Positions 35,949 through 45,520 of a stretch of DNA of 64,000 nt are shown here, piece by piece. Source of the DNA: an uncultured Bryobacterales bacterium (GTDB lineage: Bacteria; Acidobacteriota; Terriglobia; Bryobacterales; UBA6623); NCBI GenBank assembly GCA_951813605.1, contig OX638379.1, positions 3,404,062-3,468,061 of the forward strand, in the 5' to 3' direction. Every line of letters begins with the position of its first letter. The stretch's first letter is position 1. The notes below the pieces were generated by a model, which did no database searches, was not told where the DNA came from, and worked only from the letters and a program-made list of their open reading frames with translations. The position numbers and the translations under genes are program-made.

Positions 35949-38627
35949 TCATTTGTTGCGGAACAGTGGACTCTGGACAATCTCGTGAATTATTGTACGC
36001 ACTCCGTAGTCGGAGGCCTTGCTGCGATCCAGGATCGCGGCGATCTCTTCACGGTCGGAGAAGCGGATACGCGCGCCGGTCGCGTAGACCGTGAGTTGCT
36101 CGGCGAGGTTCCTCGCCAGCTTACGCTCGTCGGCGAGCAACAGTGCCTTGAACTCATGGATATCGTCGAAGGCGCGTCCGTCGCGGAGCTGGCCGCTCGC
36201 ATCGACGCGCTTGGCGATGTAGTAAGCGAAGTCGTTGCCGCTGCGCCCCCGGCCCTCCACGCGCTCGCCTGCGCCGAGGCTGCGGTAGTTGTCGCGCCAG
36301 CCTCCCATGACGTCGAAGTTCTCCAGCGCCAAGCCGGGCGGGTCGATGCGGGCGTGGCAGGCGGCGCAAGCTTGGTCGTTTCGGTGTCGCGCCAGCAGCT
36401 CGCGGATCGTCGTCGCTCCGCGTGTGTCGGGCTCGACTGCCGGAATGCCCGGCGGCGGCGGGGGCGGCGGCTCGCCCTCGATGCGCTCCTTGACCCATGC
36501 GCCGCGAACAACCGGGGAGGTCGCCGCTCCGTTCGCCGTGATCTTGAGCACTGAGGCCTGGGTGAGAATGCCGCCGTACGGACTCCCCTCGGGCAGCGGC
36601 GTGCGGCGAAAAGCAGGTCCGTTGACGCCTTCGACGCCGTAGTGATCGGCGAGCTTTTCGTTGAGAAAGGAGTAGTCGGAGCCCACTGTATGGCGGGCGG
36701 GCCGATTCCTCGCCACCAGATCGGCGAGGAACAGCCGCGTCTCGGCCACCATCGAGTCGATAAGCCAGTCGTCGCCGGGGTACTCGGGGAACAGTTGCCG
36801 ATCGGGATCGGTGAAATGGATCTCATCCAGGTCCAGCCAGTCATCGAGAAAGCTATGGAAGAATCGATTGGCGCGGTCCGAATCAAGAAGCCTGTCGACC
36901 TGAGTCCGCAGGACGTCCGGGGCCCCCAGCCGTCCGCTGTCGGCCAGGGCGCGAAGCCCTTCGTCCGGGCCGGCATCGGTCAGAAACAGGGCAAGTCTCT
37001 CCGCCAGGGCATTGTCGTCGAGCTCGCCTGACTCCTGGCTCAGGAACAGGAATTGCGCAGATGACAAGACTGCCGCGTAGGTCGTGATCATCGTCTCGGT
37101 GAACGGGACGCTTTGGGCCAACAGACCGTCCGCGATCGCGAGGAAGCGCTCAACTTCACGCTCGTCGAGAGGATGCCGATAGACCCGGCCCATAAAGTCA
37201 CGCAGCAAGGAGGCGGCCTCCTCGGCGGGGTCTTGTGAGATCGCCTCGACTCGATAGGCACCTTCGACCGCCCGGAAAGGGAGCTCCCCAAACAGCTCTC
37301 CGTAGCTCGCGGGCGGCCATTGCTCCACGAGCGGCCCCTCTAACTCGACCCAATAGAACGCTACGCCAGGGAAGCCGTCGGGGTCGAATTGCTGGATGAT
37401 CTCAGGGACAGCAGGAACCATTGGCTTGGGGAGTCCGATCGTATCCGGCCGGAGGATGTCGCCTCGCCGCAAGAACGCCTCGAACTCAACCGTTCGAGGA
37501 TTGTTGGGAGGCGCTTCGATCGTGGCAAGGAACCGCACGTCGCGCGTCGTCCGATTCGCAACGCCAGCGCTGTCCGCGCCGCCGCCCATCGCGTAGAACG
37601 AAACTGGCTCCGGACGCTTGCCATCATAGATTCGGTCCGCGACAGGCTCCAGGAAATCCCACTCGCCTGTTGGATCACCCTCCGGGAAGAACTGCGGATT
37701 GGGCCCGGGGTCGGCCATGTCCGTCTGCCGCAGAACCGAACGCAGCTTCACTCGCACGCGATAGGGTCCGTTGTGGGCGACGCGGACTTGGTTGAAGTTG
37801 TATTGGTATGGCTGATAGGGCCCGCGGAAGATCGCAACTGACTCGCGCTCCCGCTTCTCGGGATCAGCCCCCCCTACGGTCCGAGCGCTGAGCTTTTTGT
37901 CCCATGAGTGCTCTTCGTTGATCTCCAAGTCATCGAGAGCCAACCACCAGCGGTTCCACAAGCTATTGTCGTTGAGGGCGAACATACCCTTTTGCTCGCG
38001 AGCGTAGTAGCGGGAGATTTCCGGCTTTGGACGCTCGGCCGGAAACGCCAAGGCTAATCGCAGGGACACCTCGGCCGCGTCGAGGTAGGCGTTCATCTGT
38101 ACGTAGGAGATTTCCAGCGCCTCGCCGACCTTCGCAAAACCCTGCACTTCGCCGTCAGGCGGCAGCATGTCCACGACGTCTAGATGGGGCAGGCGCAACA
38201 GATCCCGCAGAGTGTTCTCGTACTCGACGCGATTCAGGCGGCGGATCGAGGCGCGCCCGTGCCGACCGGCCTCGTCGGTCTCGACAGAGCGGATCGCTCG
38301 CGCGAGCTCCGCGGCCAACGTCTGTCGATCTGCTCTCGAGAGCAATCCGGGAATCGGCGGCATCTCGCTCGTGGAGACGCGGTCGTGCACCAGCGCCCAA
38401 CGACTCCGGATCTCGAGATCGGCTAGATCCCATCTGAGCTCTCGGAGGTTGAGGCCCCCCTGGGCCACAGAGTCGTTATGGCAACCCAAACAGGAGCTGT
38501 TAAGCAAGGCGCGAATGCTCTCGCCGTTGCCGGCCGCGTCGGCCGACGCGATGGCCGGCGCGAGCAATAGGGCCAGCAGAAAGCGGCAGCGGCGATCCGT
38601 TCGATTGAGCTGGCGGCTGTCAATCAC
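35949..38627 (-). CDS. DUF1592-type c-type-cytochrome-like protein
   Basis: 892 residues with a signal peptide (FLLALLLAPAIASADA). An N-terminal PSD1/DUF1595-like cytochrome box CLGCH lies near residue 45, then DUF1587 (RLNRVEYENTLRDLLRLPHL near 130), DUF1595/DUF1592 (SFLDDWLDLDEIHFTDPDR near 590), DUF1588 (GGILTQASVLKITANGAATS, then a Pro-rich EPPPPPPPGIPAVEP) and DUF1585 at the C-terminus. A second haem-like box, CAACH, lies near 750. Members are predicted periplasmic haem proteins of unknown substrate. GTG 38627 overlaps the upstream sulfatase stop by 4 nt (GTGA), so translation is coupled. Confidence 0.9.
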   Translation of the reverse strand: MIDSRQLNRTDRRCRFLLALLLAPAIASADAAGNGESIRALLNSSCLGCHNDSVAQGGLNLRELRWDLADLEIRSRWALVHDRVSTSEMPPIPGLLSRADRQTLAAELARAIRSVETDEAGRHGRASIRRLNRVEYENTLRDLLRLPHLDVVDMLPPDGEVQGFAKVGEALEISYVQMNAYLDAAEVSLRLALAFPAERPKPEISRYYAREQKGMFALNDNSLWNRWWLALDDLEINEEHSWDKKLSARTVGGADPEKRERESVAIFRGPYQPYQYNFNQVRVAHNGPYRVRVKLRSVLRQTDMADPGPNPQFFPEGDPTGEWDFLEPVADRIYDGKRPEPVSFYAMGGGADSAGVANRTTRDVRFLATIEAPPNNPRTVEFEAFLRRGDILRPDTIGLPKPMVPAVPEIIQQFDPDGFPGVAFYWVELEGPLVEQWPPASYGELFGELPFRAVEGAYRVEAISQDPAEEAASLLRDFMGRVYRHPLDEREVERFLAIADGLLAQSVPFTETMITTYAAVLSSAQFLFLSQESGELDDNALAERLALFLTDAGPDEGLRALADSGRLGAPDVLRTQVDRLLDSDRANRFFHSFLDDWLDLDEIHFTDPDRQLFPEYPGDDWLIDSMVAETRLFLADLVARNRPARHTVGSDYSFLNEKLADHYGVEGVNGPAFRRTPLPEGSPYGGILTQASVLKITANGAATSPVVRGAWVKERIEGEPPPPPPPGIPAVEPDTRGATTIRELLARHRNDQACAACHARIDPPGLALENFDVMGGWRDNYRSLGAGERVEGRGRSGNDFAYYIAKRVDASGQLRDGRAFDDIHEFKALLLADERKLARNLAEQLTVYATGARIRFSDREEIAAILDRSKASDYGVRTIIHEIVQSPLFRNK

Positions 38628-40201
38628 CGGCTGCGTCCTTCCCTCTTGATCGTGTGTAGCAACTGCTGAAGCCTGTGGGCGATCTCGCGATGCTGGGGGT
38701 AGACGTCCGTCTTCTCCCCAAGGTCCTCGGCTAGATTAAACAGTTGCGGCGGTTTCCCTGGCTTCGCTTCCCCGTCGGCATACCCGCCGCCGCCTTGCCC
38801 GTCGATCAGCTTCCACGGCCCTTCTCGGATTGCAAGCATCCCGTTGCCGCCGCTATGCATCACCCTCGGACGACGAAGGGAATCACCAAGCTTGCCTCCA
38901 AGCAGCGCGGGCAGCACGTTGAAGCTGTCAGGGCCGGCTTGCGGCAGCAATTCCGCGCCGGCCACAGCGGCGAACGTCGCCAGCATGTCGCTCAGGTTGA
39001 TCGTTTCCTCTGAACGTGTCCCGGCCTTGATCTTTCCCGGCCAGCGGGCAAGGAAGGGAACGCGGTGACCGCCTTCCCAGATATCGCCCTTGCCGCCACG
39101 GAGAATGGGGCCGTTGGCGTGGTGCTCGACGTCGGGCGCTGCAGGCGCCGCCTCTCCGTCACCGTAGCTGGCGCCCCTTTGCGCCCTGCTCGAGGCGGGG
39201 TTCACGAGCCCGCCGTTGTCACTCGAGAAGATCACGAGCGTGTTTTCCGCCAACCCCAGGCGATCCAGGGCGTCGAGCATGTCGCCGACCGCCCAGTCCA
39301 GCTCCTCGATGAAATCGCCATACACCCCGAATTGGCTGGCTCCTTGAAACCGAGCATTCGGGGTGAAAGGTCTGTGAGGCTGGTGCGGGGCGTAGTAGAG
39401 GAAAAACGGCTGTTCATGCTGCGCGAGCTTCTCCAATTGGGAGACCGTTCTTGCGGCGAGCTCTAGTGCGAGCTCATTGTCATTCCAGCGCGCTGCTGTC
39501 CCGCCTTGCATTTCTCCCAAGTAGCGAGATTCCATCGGGCCGATCGGATCGTCCGGATCCAGCCCCACTACACGGTGATTCTCGACGAACACGTACGGCG
39601 GATAGCTGTTAACGATGGGGATCCCGTAGTAGTAATCGAAGCCCACCTCGAGCGGACCGGGCTTGAGTTCCCCGTTCCAGTCGGGGCCGCCTTTCCTGCT
39701 CCGCCAGGCGTTTGGCGCGCCCTGACCTTCTCGGTTCTTGGCGTAATCGTCCTCGCGGCCGAATCCCAAGTGCCACTTCCCAATGTGGGCGGTATAGTAG
39801 CCGGCCGATCGCAGCACAGAAGCTACCGTCGGTCGGTTCTCCTCGATTAACAATGGCCCGTCTGAGCTAAGGGCGCTGCGCGTTAGCCACGTCCGCCAGC
39901 AGTAGCGTCCTGTCAGCAAGCCGTACCGAGTGGGGGTGCAAACCGAAGACGGGCTGTGGGCGTCGGTGAATAGCGCGCCTTCCTCAGCCAGCCGATCGAT
40001 GTGCGGCGTCTGGATTGCCGTCGCCCCGTAGGAACTGAGATCTCCGTAGCCCAGGTCGTCCGCCAGGACGAAGATGATGTTGGGCCGAGATAATGCTCCC
40101 TGCGCTCCTTGCGACGCCGGCAATCCCAACGTCAGCATCACCAGCAGTCCGGCGCGCAGAAGTCCCTGCGGATTCCGCCGGCTGCCGCCTAAGGCCTTCA
40201 T
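38624..40201 (-). CDS. Secreted arylsulfatase-type sulfatase (second in operon)
   Basis: 525 residues with a signal peptide (GLLVMLTLGLPASQGAQG). Same architecture as the sulfatase at 33086-34606 and clearly its paralogue: RPNIIFVLADDLGYGD, CTPTRYGLLTGR with FGly Cys88, GKWHLGFG, IFSSDNGG and GHRVPFLARWPGKI. A 25-residue insertion rich in Ala and Asp follows SSDNGG compared with its paralogue. ATG 40201 has GAGGAGG 8 nt upstream. Two paralogous sulfatases in one operon suggest a substrate with sulfate at different positions or stepwise desulfation. Formylglycine maturation is needed from elsewhere in the genome. Confidence 0.92.
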   Translation of the reverse strand: MKALGGSRRNPQGLLRAGLLVMLTLGLPASQGAQGALSRPNIIFVLADDLGYGDLSSYGATAIQTPHIDRLAEEGALFTDAHSPSSVCTPTRYGLLTGRYCWRTWLTRSALSSDGPLLIEENRPTVASVLRSAGYYTAHIGKWHLGFGREDDYAKNREGQGAPNAWRSRKGGPDWNGELKPGPLEVGFDYYYGIPIVNSYPPYVFVENHRVVGLDPDDPIGPMESRYLGEMQGGTAARWNDNELALELAARTVSQLEKLAQHEQPFFLYYAPHQPHRPFTPNARFQGASQFGVYGDFIEELDWAVGDMLDALDRLGLAENTLVIFSSDNGGLVNPASSRAQRGASYGDGEAAPAAPDVEHHANGPILRGGKGDIWEGGHRVPFLARWPGKIKAGTRSEETINLSDMLATFAAVAGAELLPQAGPDSFNVLPALLGGKLGDSLRRPRVMHSGGNGMLAIREGPWKLIDGQGGGGYADGEAKPGKPPQLFNLAEDLGEKTDVYPQHREIAHRLQQLLHTIKREGRSR

Positions 40202-40249
40202 TACGGATGCCTCCTCACCAAGCTAAGGCAGACCGACGCGCCAACCTGC

Positions 40250-43200
40250 CTAGAAATCGTACCGCAAGGCGAATTGGACCACTCGCGATCCTCCGGCCCT
40301 CGTAGTTCTTCCAAAAGCCGGAGACCTCAGGTTCGCAATCGGATTACCGAAATTCGGACGGTTCAACAGGTCGTAGAACTCGCCGCGAAACTCGATGGCA
40401 TGACCATCCTTCGGCAACGGAAAGCGCTTCTGTATGCCTAGAGTGGTCACGATATCGCCCGGACCTGTGATGATGTTGCGTCCCGCGTTCCCAAACTGGC
40501 CTTCCTTGCCAGGCCCGGCGTTCGGAATGAAAGCTTCTGTGTTGAAGTACCGTGCGATCGTCTCGCCACGGGAGCGCCCGCCCGGAAGCTCCCAGTCGCC
40601 GACCACATCCGGGCGCTGGGGCCCCAGGTTTCGCCCCGCGCCAACGAGGGCGAAGTCTCTGCCTGTTACAACGCTGAATGGAACGCCGCTGAGGAGACGG
40701 ACAATTCCTGACAGCCGCCAGCCGCCAGCGATCGCACTCAGCGCAGGATGCCAGCCGCCACCGAATTTCTGTCCGCGGCCAAAAGGCAGATCCCAAATCC
40801 CGTTGAGCGAGAAGATGTGCTGCTGGTCGAAATCGGATCGGGATTTCTCGCCTGAGTGGGGGTCGAAGGGGTCCTGGGGACCGGTCTGGCCGGGCACGGA
40901 GCGCGACCGGTCATCAAGGGACTTGCCGAACGAATAGGACGTCTGCAAGGTGTAACCGCGTGCAAAGCGCTTTTGGAGCAACAGCTGGAAGGCGTTGTAG
41001 GTGGAATTTCCGTCAGCGTGAAGTGACGACACCGAACCGTAGAAATCAGTGAGAAACTGGCGACGCTGTTGAACGTTCCTGGCCGTTGCACCGGGCTGCC
41101 ACAGAGCCATGTTGGCCTCGCGAGGATAGTTGAGCTTGTGGGAGTTCTTGCCAACATAGGCTATCTGGAGGAACCAGCTGTCCGCTAGCTGCCGTTGGAT
41201 GTTGAGATTCCACTGCTGTACGTAGGCATCGCGAAAGTCCGGACTGATGGCGTACTGACGAACCGGGTTTGCGTAGTTGAACGTATCCTGCGAGTAAGGG
41301 AATGGGTCGGACGACTCGCTCCACGGGTCACCGAAACTGGGCGGAGCCGCAAGGAACACCGACAACAAGAAAGGCTGGCTCGCATGCGATACAGCCGATT
41401 GGTTGTACCCGATATAGGCGTAAAAGACGCCGTACGCGGCGCGCACCGAAGTTTTTCCGTTTCCGAACACGTCCCACGCCAAGCCCACTCGGGGCGCCAG
41501 ATTGTTCTTGTCGGTGTCCACGAGGCCGCGGGCTACGCCCGTATCGCCCGGATATACCGTCCCGGGAGCCGCTTCCGGAAATACCTGCGATTGCTGGCAG
41601 TTCCCGAAGCAGGGCGCAGCCGGCCGGATCGTCGACTGAAAGTCAAACTTCTGAGCCCACGGGGGCTGCACTTCGTAGCGCAGACCGAGGTTCAAAGTCA
41701 GCCGTGTTGCGACCTTGAAATCATCTTGGACGAAAACATGGTAGTTATTGGTGAAAGTATCGTTATGGATCGTGCTTTGCGCGCGGAGATTGGACGGTCG
41801 GCCCAACATGAAGTCCGCGGCGGATAGCTCGGTGAAGTTTCCATTGAATGTAAATTGGCCGGCGCTTCGCCACTGCGCGGTTTCGCCGCCGATCAGCCGA
41901 TAGGTCTCGGCGCCCACCTTGATGGCGTGCTTCCCCTTTGTCCAGGAGAGCTTTCCTCCAATCTGCAACGTCTTGTCAGGACGACGGGCCGGGAAGGAGG
42001 CGGCAGCATTTCCTCGACCGGTAATGTTCACATCGGGTGTTGCCGTATTCGGGCCGTCGACGTTGAAATTGCCGCCCAAGTCTCTTGGCGACAGCGCCCG
42101 CACAGCGCTTGTCGATTCTGCCGTGACGGTTGTATAGCTAACTCGAAACTCGCCTAGGGACGTTGGACTGAAATTGTGGGTGCTCGAACCTGTATAGCTG
42201 TCGACGACACTAAACGCTGATCCGACGAGCCCTGCACTAATACCGCCCCTGAAAGCGCCATTCGTATCTTTGTTTCGATAGTAGCGGAAGCTGGCCCGAT
42301 GCTCTGAGTTGAAGCTGTGATCGCCTTTCAGCGTGAATTGATTCGAGTCGGTCGGTCTTCCCCGCAACTCGATGGAGCGGCCGTCCGGTTGATTCGGGAG
42401 CGGGAGATACTCGTTCGCGTAGTTGACGGCCATGGGGTCGAAACGGCTGGAGGGTATCTCGTTGTTCGCGAACGGCGTCCCGCTAGCCGGGTCGAGCACA
42501 GCTTTGGCCGATGACGAAAAGTCACCCTCGCGCTCGGACGCCGTCAGAGGAAAGCTGGTAAGCACCGACTGTTGCCTAACCCTCAGCCCCTGGTAGGAGG
42601 CAAAAAAGAACGTCTTGTTGCGGACAATTGGCCCGCCGAGTTTGGCGCCAAACTGATTCTGTCGCAGGGTGGGCTTGCTGGGTGCGAAGAAGTTGCGAGC
42701 GTTGAGCTTATCGTTCCTCAGGAACTCCCAAACGCCCCCGTGAAACTCGTTCGTGCCGGATTTCGTGACGGCTGTGAAGACCCCGCCGGAGGCCCTTCCA
42801 TGCTCGGCGCCATAGGTGTTGGTGATCGCTCGGAATTCTCCCAGGCTATCCGGGGACGGCAGGTTCTGCGAGCGATTCCACATTCCGCCCGAGAGGGAGG
42901 CCCCGTCCAGCAGCACGTTGTTTTCGTTGATCCTGCTCCCGGATACGCTGAAGGTGTTGCCGCCGCGACCGTCGGGGATCGTCGTTCTCAAAACGCTTCT
43001 CCCGACGCCCGGCAGCAGGGTTGCCAGTTGCAGCACGTTCCGCCCGTTGAGAGGCAAGTTCTGCACTCGGTCGTTGTCCATGGTGGCGCCGAGCATGGTC
43101 TCTCGAGTGTCGACTCGAATTGCGTCGGCCGCTACCTCCACGGTTTCCGTGACCGCCCCCACCGTCATCTCAACGTCCACGCGGCTGTTCTGCGCGACGC

Positions 43201-43528
43201 TCACCTCGACCTCCGAGCGGGAGTAGGTGGAAAATCCCTCGGAGGCAACGGTCACATCGTAGAGACCGGTCGTTAAAGCGTTGAAGATATAGAAGCCGGT
43301 CTCGTCGGTCGCGGTTTGACGCGCCAGCCCAGTGCCGGTGTTCTGCGCCTCCACTTCCGCACCCACGATCGCCGCCCCGCTCGGATCAGCCACTTGCCCC
43401 AGGATGGTTCCCGTGGTTTGGGCGCGCAGCGGAGCAGCGGGCACGAGCAATGAGTAGAAAGCCGCACACAAGGCGGCGTGGCCTCTGAGCCCCCCGAAGA
43501 ACGGGAAGCTGCAACGAATGACGGACAT
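40250..43528 (-). CDS. Oar-like TonB-dependent outer-membrane receptor, first gene of sulfatase operon
   Basis: About 1,092 residues. ATG 43528 is chosen because AGGAGGAAAA lies just upstream; the frame opens farther up without a site. Signal segment ALCAAFYSLLVPAAPLRAQ, then a carboxypeptidase-regulatory domain (ILGQVADPSGAAIVGAEVEA, near 35-120), plug (VQNLPLNGRNVLQLATLLPG near 160), and a long barrel ending in VVQFALRYDF. It should import the organic product or substrate of the sulfatases encoded downstream. The gap to the first sulfatase is 49 bp. A promoter and operator-like palindrome precede it. Confidence 0.92.
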   Translation of the reverse strand: MSVIRCSFPFFGGLRGHAALCAAFYSLLVPAAPLRAQTTGTILGQVADPSGAAIVGAEVEAQNTGTGLARQTATDETGFYIFNALTTGLYDVTVASEGFSTYSRSEVEVSVAQNSRVDVEMTVGAVTETVEVAADAIRVDTRETMLGATMDNDRVQNLPLNGRNVLQLATLLPGVGRSVLRTTIPDGRGGNTFSVSGSRINENNVLLDGASLSGGMWNRSQNLPSPDSLGEFRAITNTYGAEHGRASGGVFTAVTKSGTNEFHGGVWEFLRNDKLNARNFFAPSKPTLRQNQFGAKLGGPIVRNKTFFFASYQGLRVRQQSVLTSFPLTASEREGDFSSSAKAVLDPASGTPFANNEIPSSRFDPMAVNYANEYLPLPNQPDGRSIELRGRPTDSNQFTLKGDHSFNSEHRASFRYYRNKDTNGAFRGGISAGLVGSAFSVVDSYTGSSTHNFSPTSLGEFRVSYTTVTAESTSAVRALSPRDLGGNFNVDGPNTATPDVNITGRGNAAASFPARRPDKTLQIGGKLSWTKGKHAIKVGAETYRLIGGETAQWRSAGQFTFNGNFTELSAADFMLGRPSNLRAQSTIHNDTFTNNYHVFVQDDFKVATRLTLNLGLRYEVQPPWAQKFDFQSTIRPAAPCFGNCQQSQVFPEAAPGTVYPGDTGVARGLVDTDKNNLAPRVGLAWDVFGNGKTSVRAAYGVFYAYIGYNQSAVSHASQPFLLSVFLAAPPSFGDPWSESSDPFPYSQDTFNYANPVRQYAISPDFRDAYVQQWNLNIQRQLADSWFLQIAYVGKNSHKLNYPREANMALWQPGATARNVQQRRQFLTDFYGSVSSLHADGNSTYNAFQLLLQKRFARGYTLQTSYSFGKSLDDRSRSVPGQTGPQDPFDPHSGEKSRSDFDQQHIFSLNGIWDLPFGRGQKFGGGWHPALSAIAGGWRLSGIVRLLSGVPFSVVTGRDFALVGAGRNLGPQRPDVVGDWELPGGRSRGETIARYFNTEAFIPNAGPGKEGQFGNAGRNIITGPGDIVTTLGIQKRFPLPKDGHAIEFRGEFYDLLNRPNFGNPIANLRSPAFGRTTRAGGSRVVQFALRYDF

Positions 43529-43562
43529 TTCGATTTTCCTCCTGAGCCTTAGTTCTGCCGTA

Positions 43563-43591
43563 TATCTATTTTTGGTCTGACCTCTCGTCAA
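43563..43591 (-). promoter_or_regulatory. Promoter of the sulfatase operon with an operator-like palindrome in the spacer
   Basis: On the minus strand TTGACG (43591-43586), a 17-bp spacer and TAGATA (43568-43563) form a promoter 35 bp before the TonB receptor ATG. The spacer contains GGTCTGACC (43574-43582, plus strand TTGGTCTGACCTC), a GGT-N3-ACC palindrome of the type bound by FadR/PdhR-group GntR regulators. A FadR-type gene lies at 44473-45219. Confidence 0.5.
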
Positions 43592-43644
43592 AGAACGATA
43601 GCACACGGAAAAGCGAGTGCCAACGTCCCATGCCATGACTGCCT

Positions 43645-44460
43645 ATGTCAAAAATCTACTCGTGCGGGCCCGAGCAGGCCCAGCCTCGGCTCTTGACAAG
43701 ACAGTCGGCTGATGACAATATTTGGCCTGCAGGTATGACCAATTTAGGGCAAGAGGCTGGCAAGAACCGCGCGGAAGCAATCGTTCGGGGCACCGGCAAA
43801 AGCGCTCGGGGCCTTCCTCCCGCGGTTCGCGCTCGAGTTTACGCCTCGAGCCTGAATGGCGCGCGCGGGTTAAGCCCCGCAGCCGCCGTCCTCGTTCCGG
43901 GGCTGGCGCTTGACTGCCACTTCCACGATTGCGGCGAGGCAATTACCGTGCTCGAAGGGACGCCGACCGTCCTTGTGCAAAGCCGCTCCCACAAGCTCCA
44001 AGGCCTTGACTGCGTGTTCGTGCCGCCTTGCGGTACGCGCTCGGTGCGGAATGCAGCTGGCGTTCAGGCCAGCCTCCACTCGGCGTTCGTCTCGGCCAGC
44101 CCCGCGCGCAATTTCTTAGAGCCTCGAGCGCTGCCAGGATCGGCGTCGCGGGAGGACAACAGCTCGGTTGCGGAGGCGGTGACGCGCTTCGCCGCTGCGC
44201 CAGGATACGAGCTTGCTCCGGGAACAGATTTTCACGACCTCTTTCGGGGCGCCTGGACTCGTCCGGAATCTGCGGCGGGAACGGATTGTTTGAGCCTGGA
44301 AGCGGTCTCCCTTGTCACCTCCACGAGTATGACGAGTCGATCACAATCGTGACTGGGCCAGCCGCGTGCCAGGGTGAAGGACGGCAGTACGACGTTGGCG
44401 AGAACGATTTCAGCCGACCAGCCCATGGCCTTGCTCGGGCAAGTCCAGAGACCGTTGAAA
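43645..44460 (+). pseudogene. Broken two-domain cupin gene
   Basis: Frame 1 (43645-44352) holds a first cupin half: LVPGLALDCHFHDCGEAITV, then LEGTPTVLVQSRSHKLQGLD and VFVPPCGTRSVRNAAG (cupin motifs 1 and 2, His ligands partly kept). A second cupin starts in frame 2 near 44270: GGNGLFEPGSGLPCHLHEYD, then ESITIVTGPAACQGEGRQYD and VGENDF. The frameshift is near 44260, and the C-terminus is lost just before the FadR gene. Cupins beside FadR-type regulators often bind sugar acids or act on them. It is divergent from the sulfatase operon. Confidence 0.65.
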
Positions 44461-44472
44461 ACTGTTGAAAAA

Positions 44473-45219
44473 ATGCCGAATTCCGTAAATCTCGAGCCGC
44501 TTAAGCGGCGAACTCTGACCGCCGAAATCTGCGAGAAACTGACCAGCTACATCGTCGGCGGCAATTGGGCGGTCGGAATGCGGATTCCCCCGGAACGAGA
44601 TCTCAGTGAACAGCTTGGCGTCGGTCGTTCGAGCATTCGCGAGGCCCTGAAGGCCCTCGAGGTGATGGGCATGGTCGAGTCCCGCCTGGGCGACGGGACC
44701 TTTGTGTGCGATCGATCCCGCTTCTACTCAGGACCCCTTCTGTGGGCGATTACCAGCCACTCGGAAGATGGGATCCGGGAATTGATCGAAGCTCGTCTCG
44801 TCATCGAGACCGAGCTGTGCGGCCTCGCCGCGGAGCGCGCTACGGCAGAGGATCTCAAGAACATCGGACGCTTTCTCGACGAGATGGAGGCTGGCCTCGA
44901 CGACCGCGATCGATTCCTATCAGCGGATCTTGGTTTCCACATGGCGGTGGCCCAGAGCGCTCACAACCGCATTCTCATGAATGCTGTCGAGATGATTCGC
45001 AACCTGATGCGGCTGTGGATGCGGCAAGCCCTGCTGGTACCCTCCGTTTCCCAAGAAGCGCTAACGCAGCACAAAGCGATCTTTATGGGGATTGCCAAGC
45101 GAAATCCGGAGCAAGCGACGGCCGCGATGAGGGCTCACTTGGAAGCGATGAGTCAGCGACTTGGCCAGGCGCGCGCTCTCGGTTTCCAATCCGAAGGATC
45201 TGCCCAAGAGTCGACGTAG
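44473..45219 (+). CDS. FadR-type GntR-family transcription regulator
   Basis: 248 residues from ATG 44473. The N-terminal winged helix (residues about 15-75) has RRTLTAEICEKLTSYIVGGN, then PPERDLSEQLGVGRSSIREA and LKALEVMGMVESRLGDGTFV, a classic GntR DNA-binding domain. Residues about 90-225 form an FCD ligand-binding domain with the metal/ligand residues D and H in FLSADLGFHMAVAQSAHNRI and HKAIFMGIAKRNPEQATAAM. FCD regulators usually sense carboxylates or sugar acids and act as repressors. Its position upstream of the divergent sulfatase/TonB operon and the GGT-N3-ACC site at 43574-43582 suggest it controls that operon. Confidence 0.9.
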   Translation: MPNSVNLEPLKRRTLTAEICEKLTSYIVGGNWAVGMRIPPERDLSEQLGVGRSSIREALKALEVMGMVESRLGDGTFVCDRSRFYSGPLLWAITSHSEDGIRELIEARLVIETELCGLAAERATAEDLKNIGRFLDEMEAGLDDRDRFLSADLGFHMAVAQSAHNRILMNAVEMIRNLMRLWMRQALLVPSVSQEALTQHKAIFMGIAKRNPEQATAAMRAHLEAMSQRLGQARALGFQSEGSAQEST

Positions 45220-45281
45220 GCCTTGCGTCACACGAATTTGCCGGACGATCCACTAGATCTGATCATCAGACCATCTGAGCG

Positions 45282-45430
45282 ATGGATCTGCGAGGCGGCG
45301 TGCGTAGCAGTTCGGAAAGCCGGAGAGATTACCTGCCGATGGCCGCGCCGGCACTCTTGCCATCGTCCCTTGATGCTCAAGGGATGGCATCTAGACCCAA
45401 TATCATCTGGATCCTGGCGGACGGCCGTCG
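45282..45430 (+). pseudogene. Sulfatase N-terminal fragment
   Basis: SRRDYLPMAAPALLPSSLDA, then SRPNIIWILADG, is a Tat-type signal followed by the first strand and metal-binding region of a sulfatase. It breaks after LADG, where DDLGYGD is expected, and turns into the start of a transposase relic. It is a third sulfatase trace in the same neighbourhood, with the Tat signal differing from the two intact ones. Confidence 0.6.
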
Positions 45431-45520
45431 TGTCCGATACAAGATGAGCATGAGCGGAGGTGCGATTCCAGTACAAGATGAGCACGGAGAGCCGATTCGA
45501 AGGCCGTCAGGCTACGGGGG

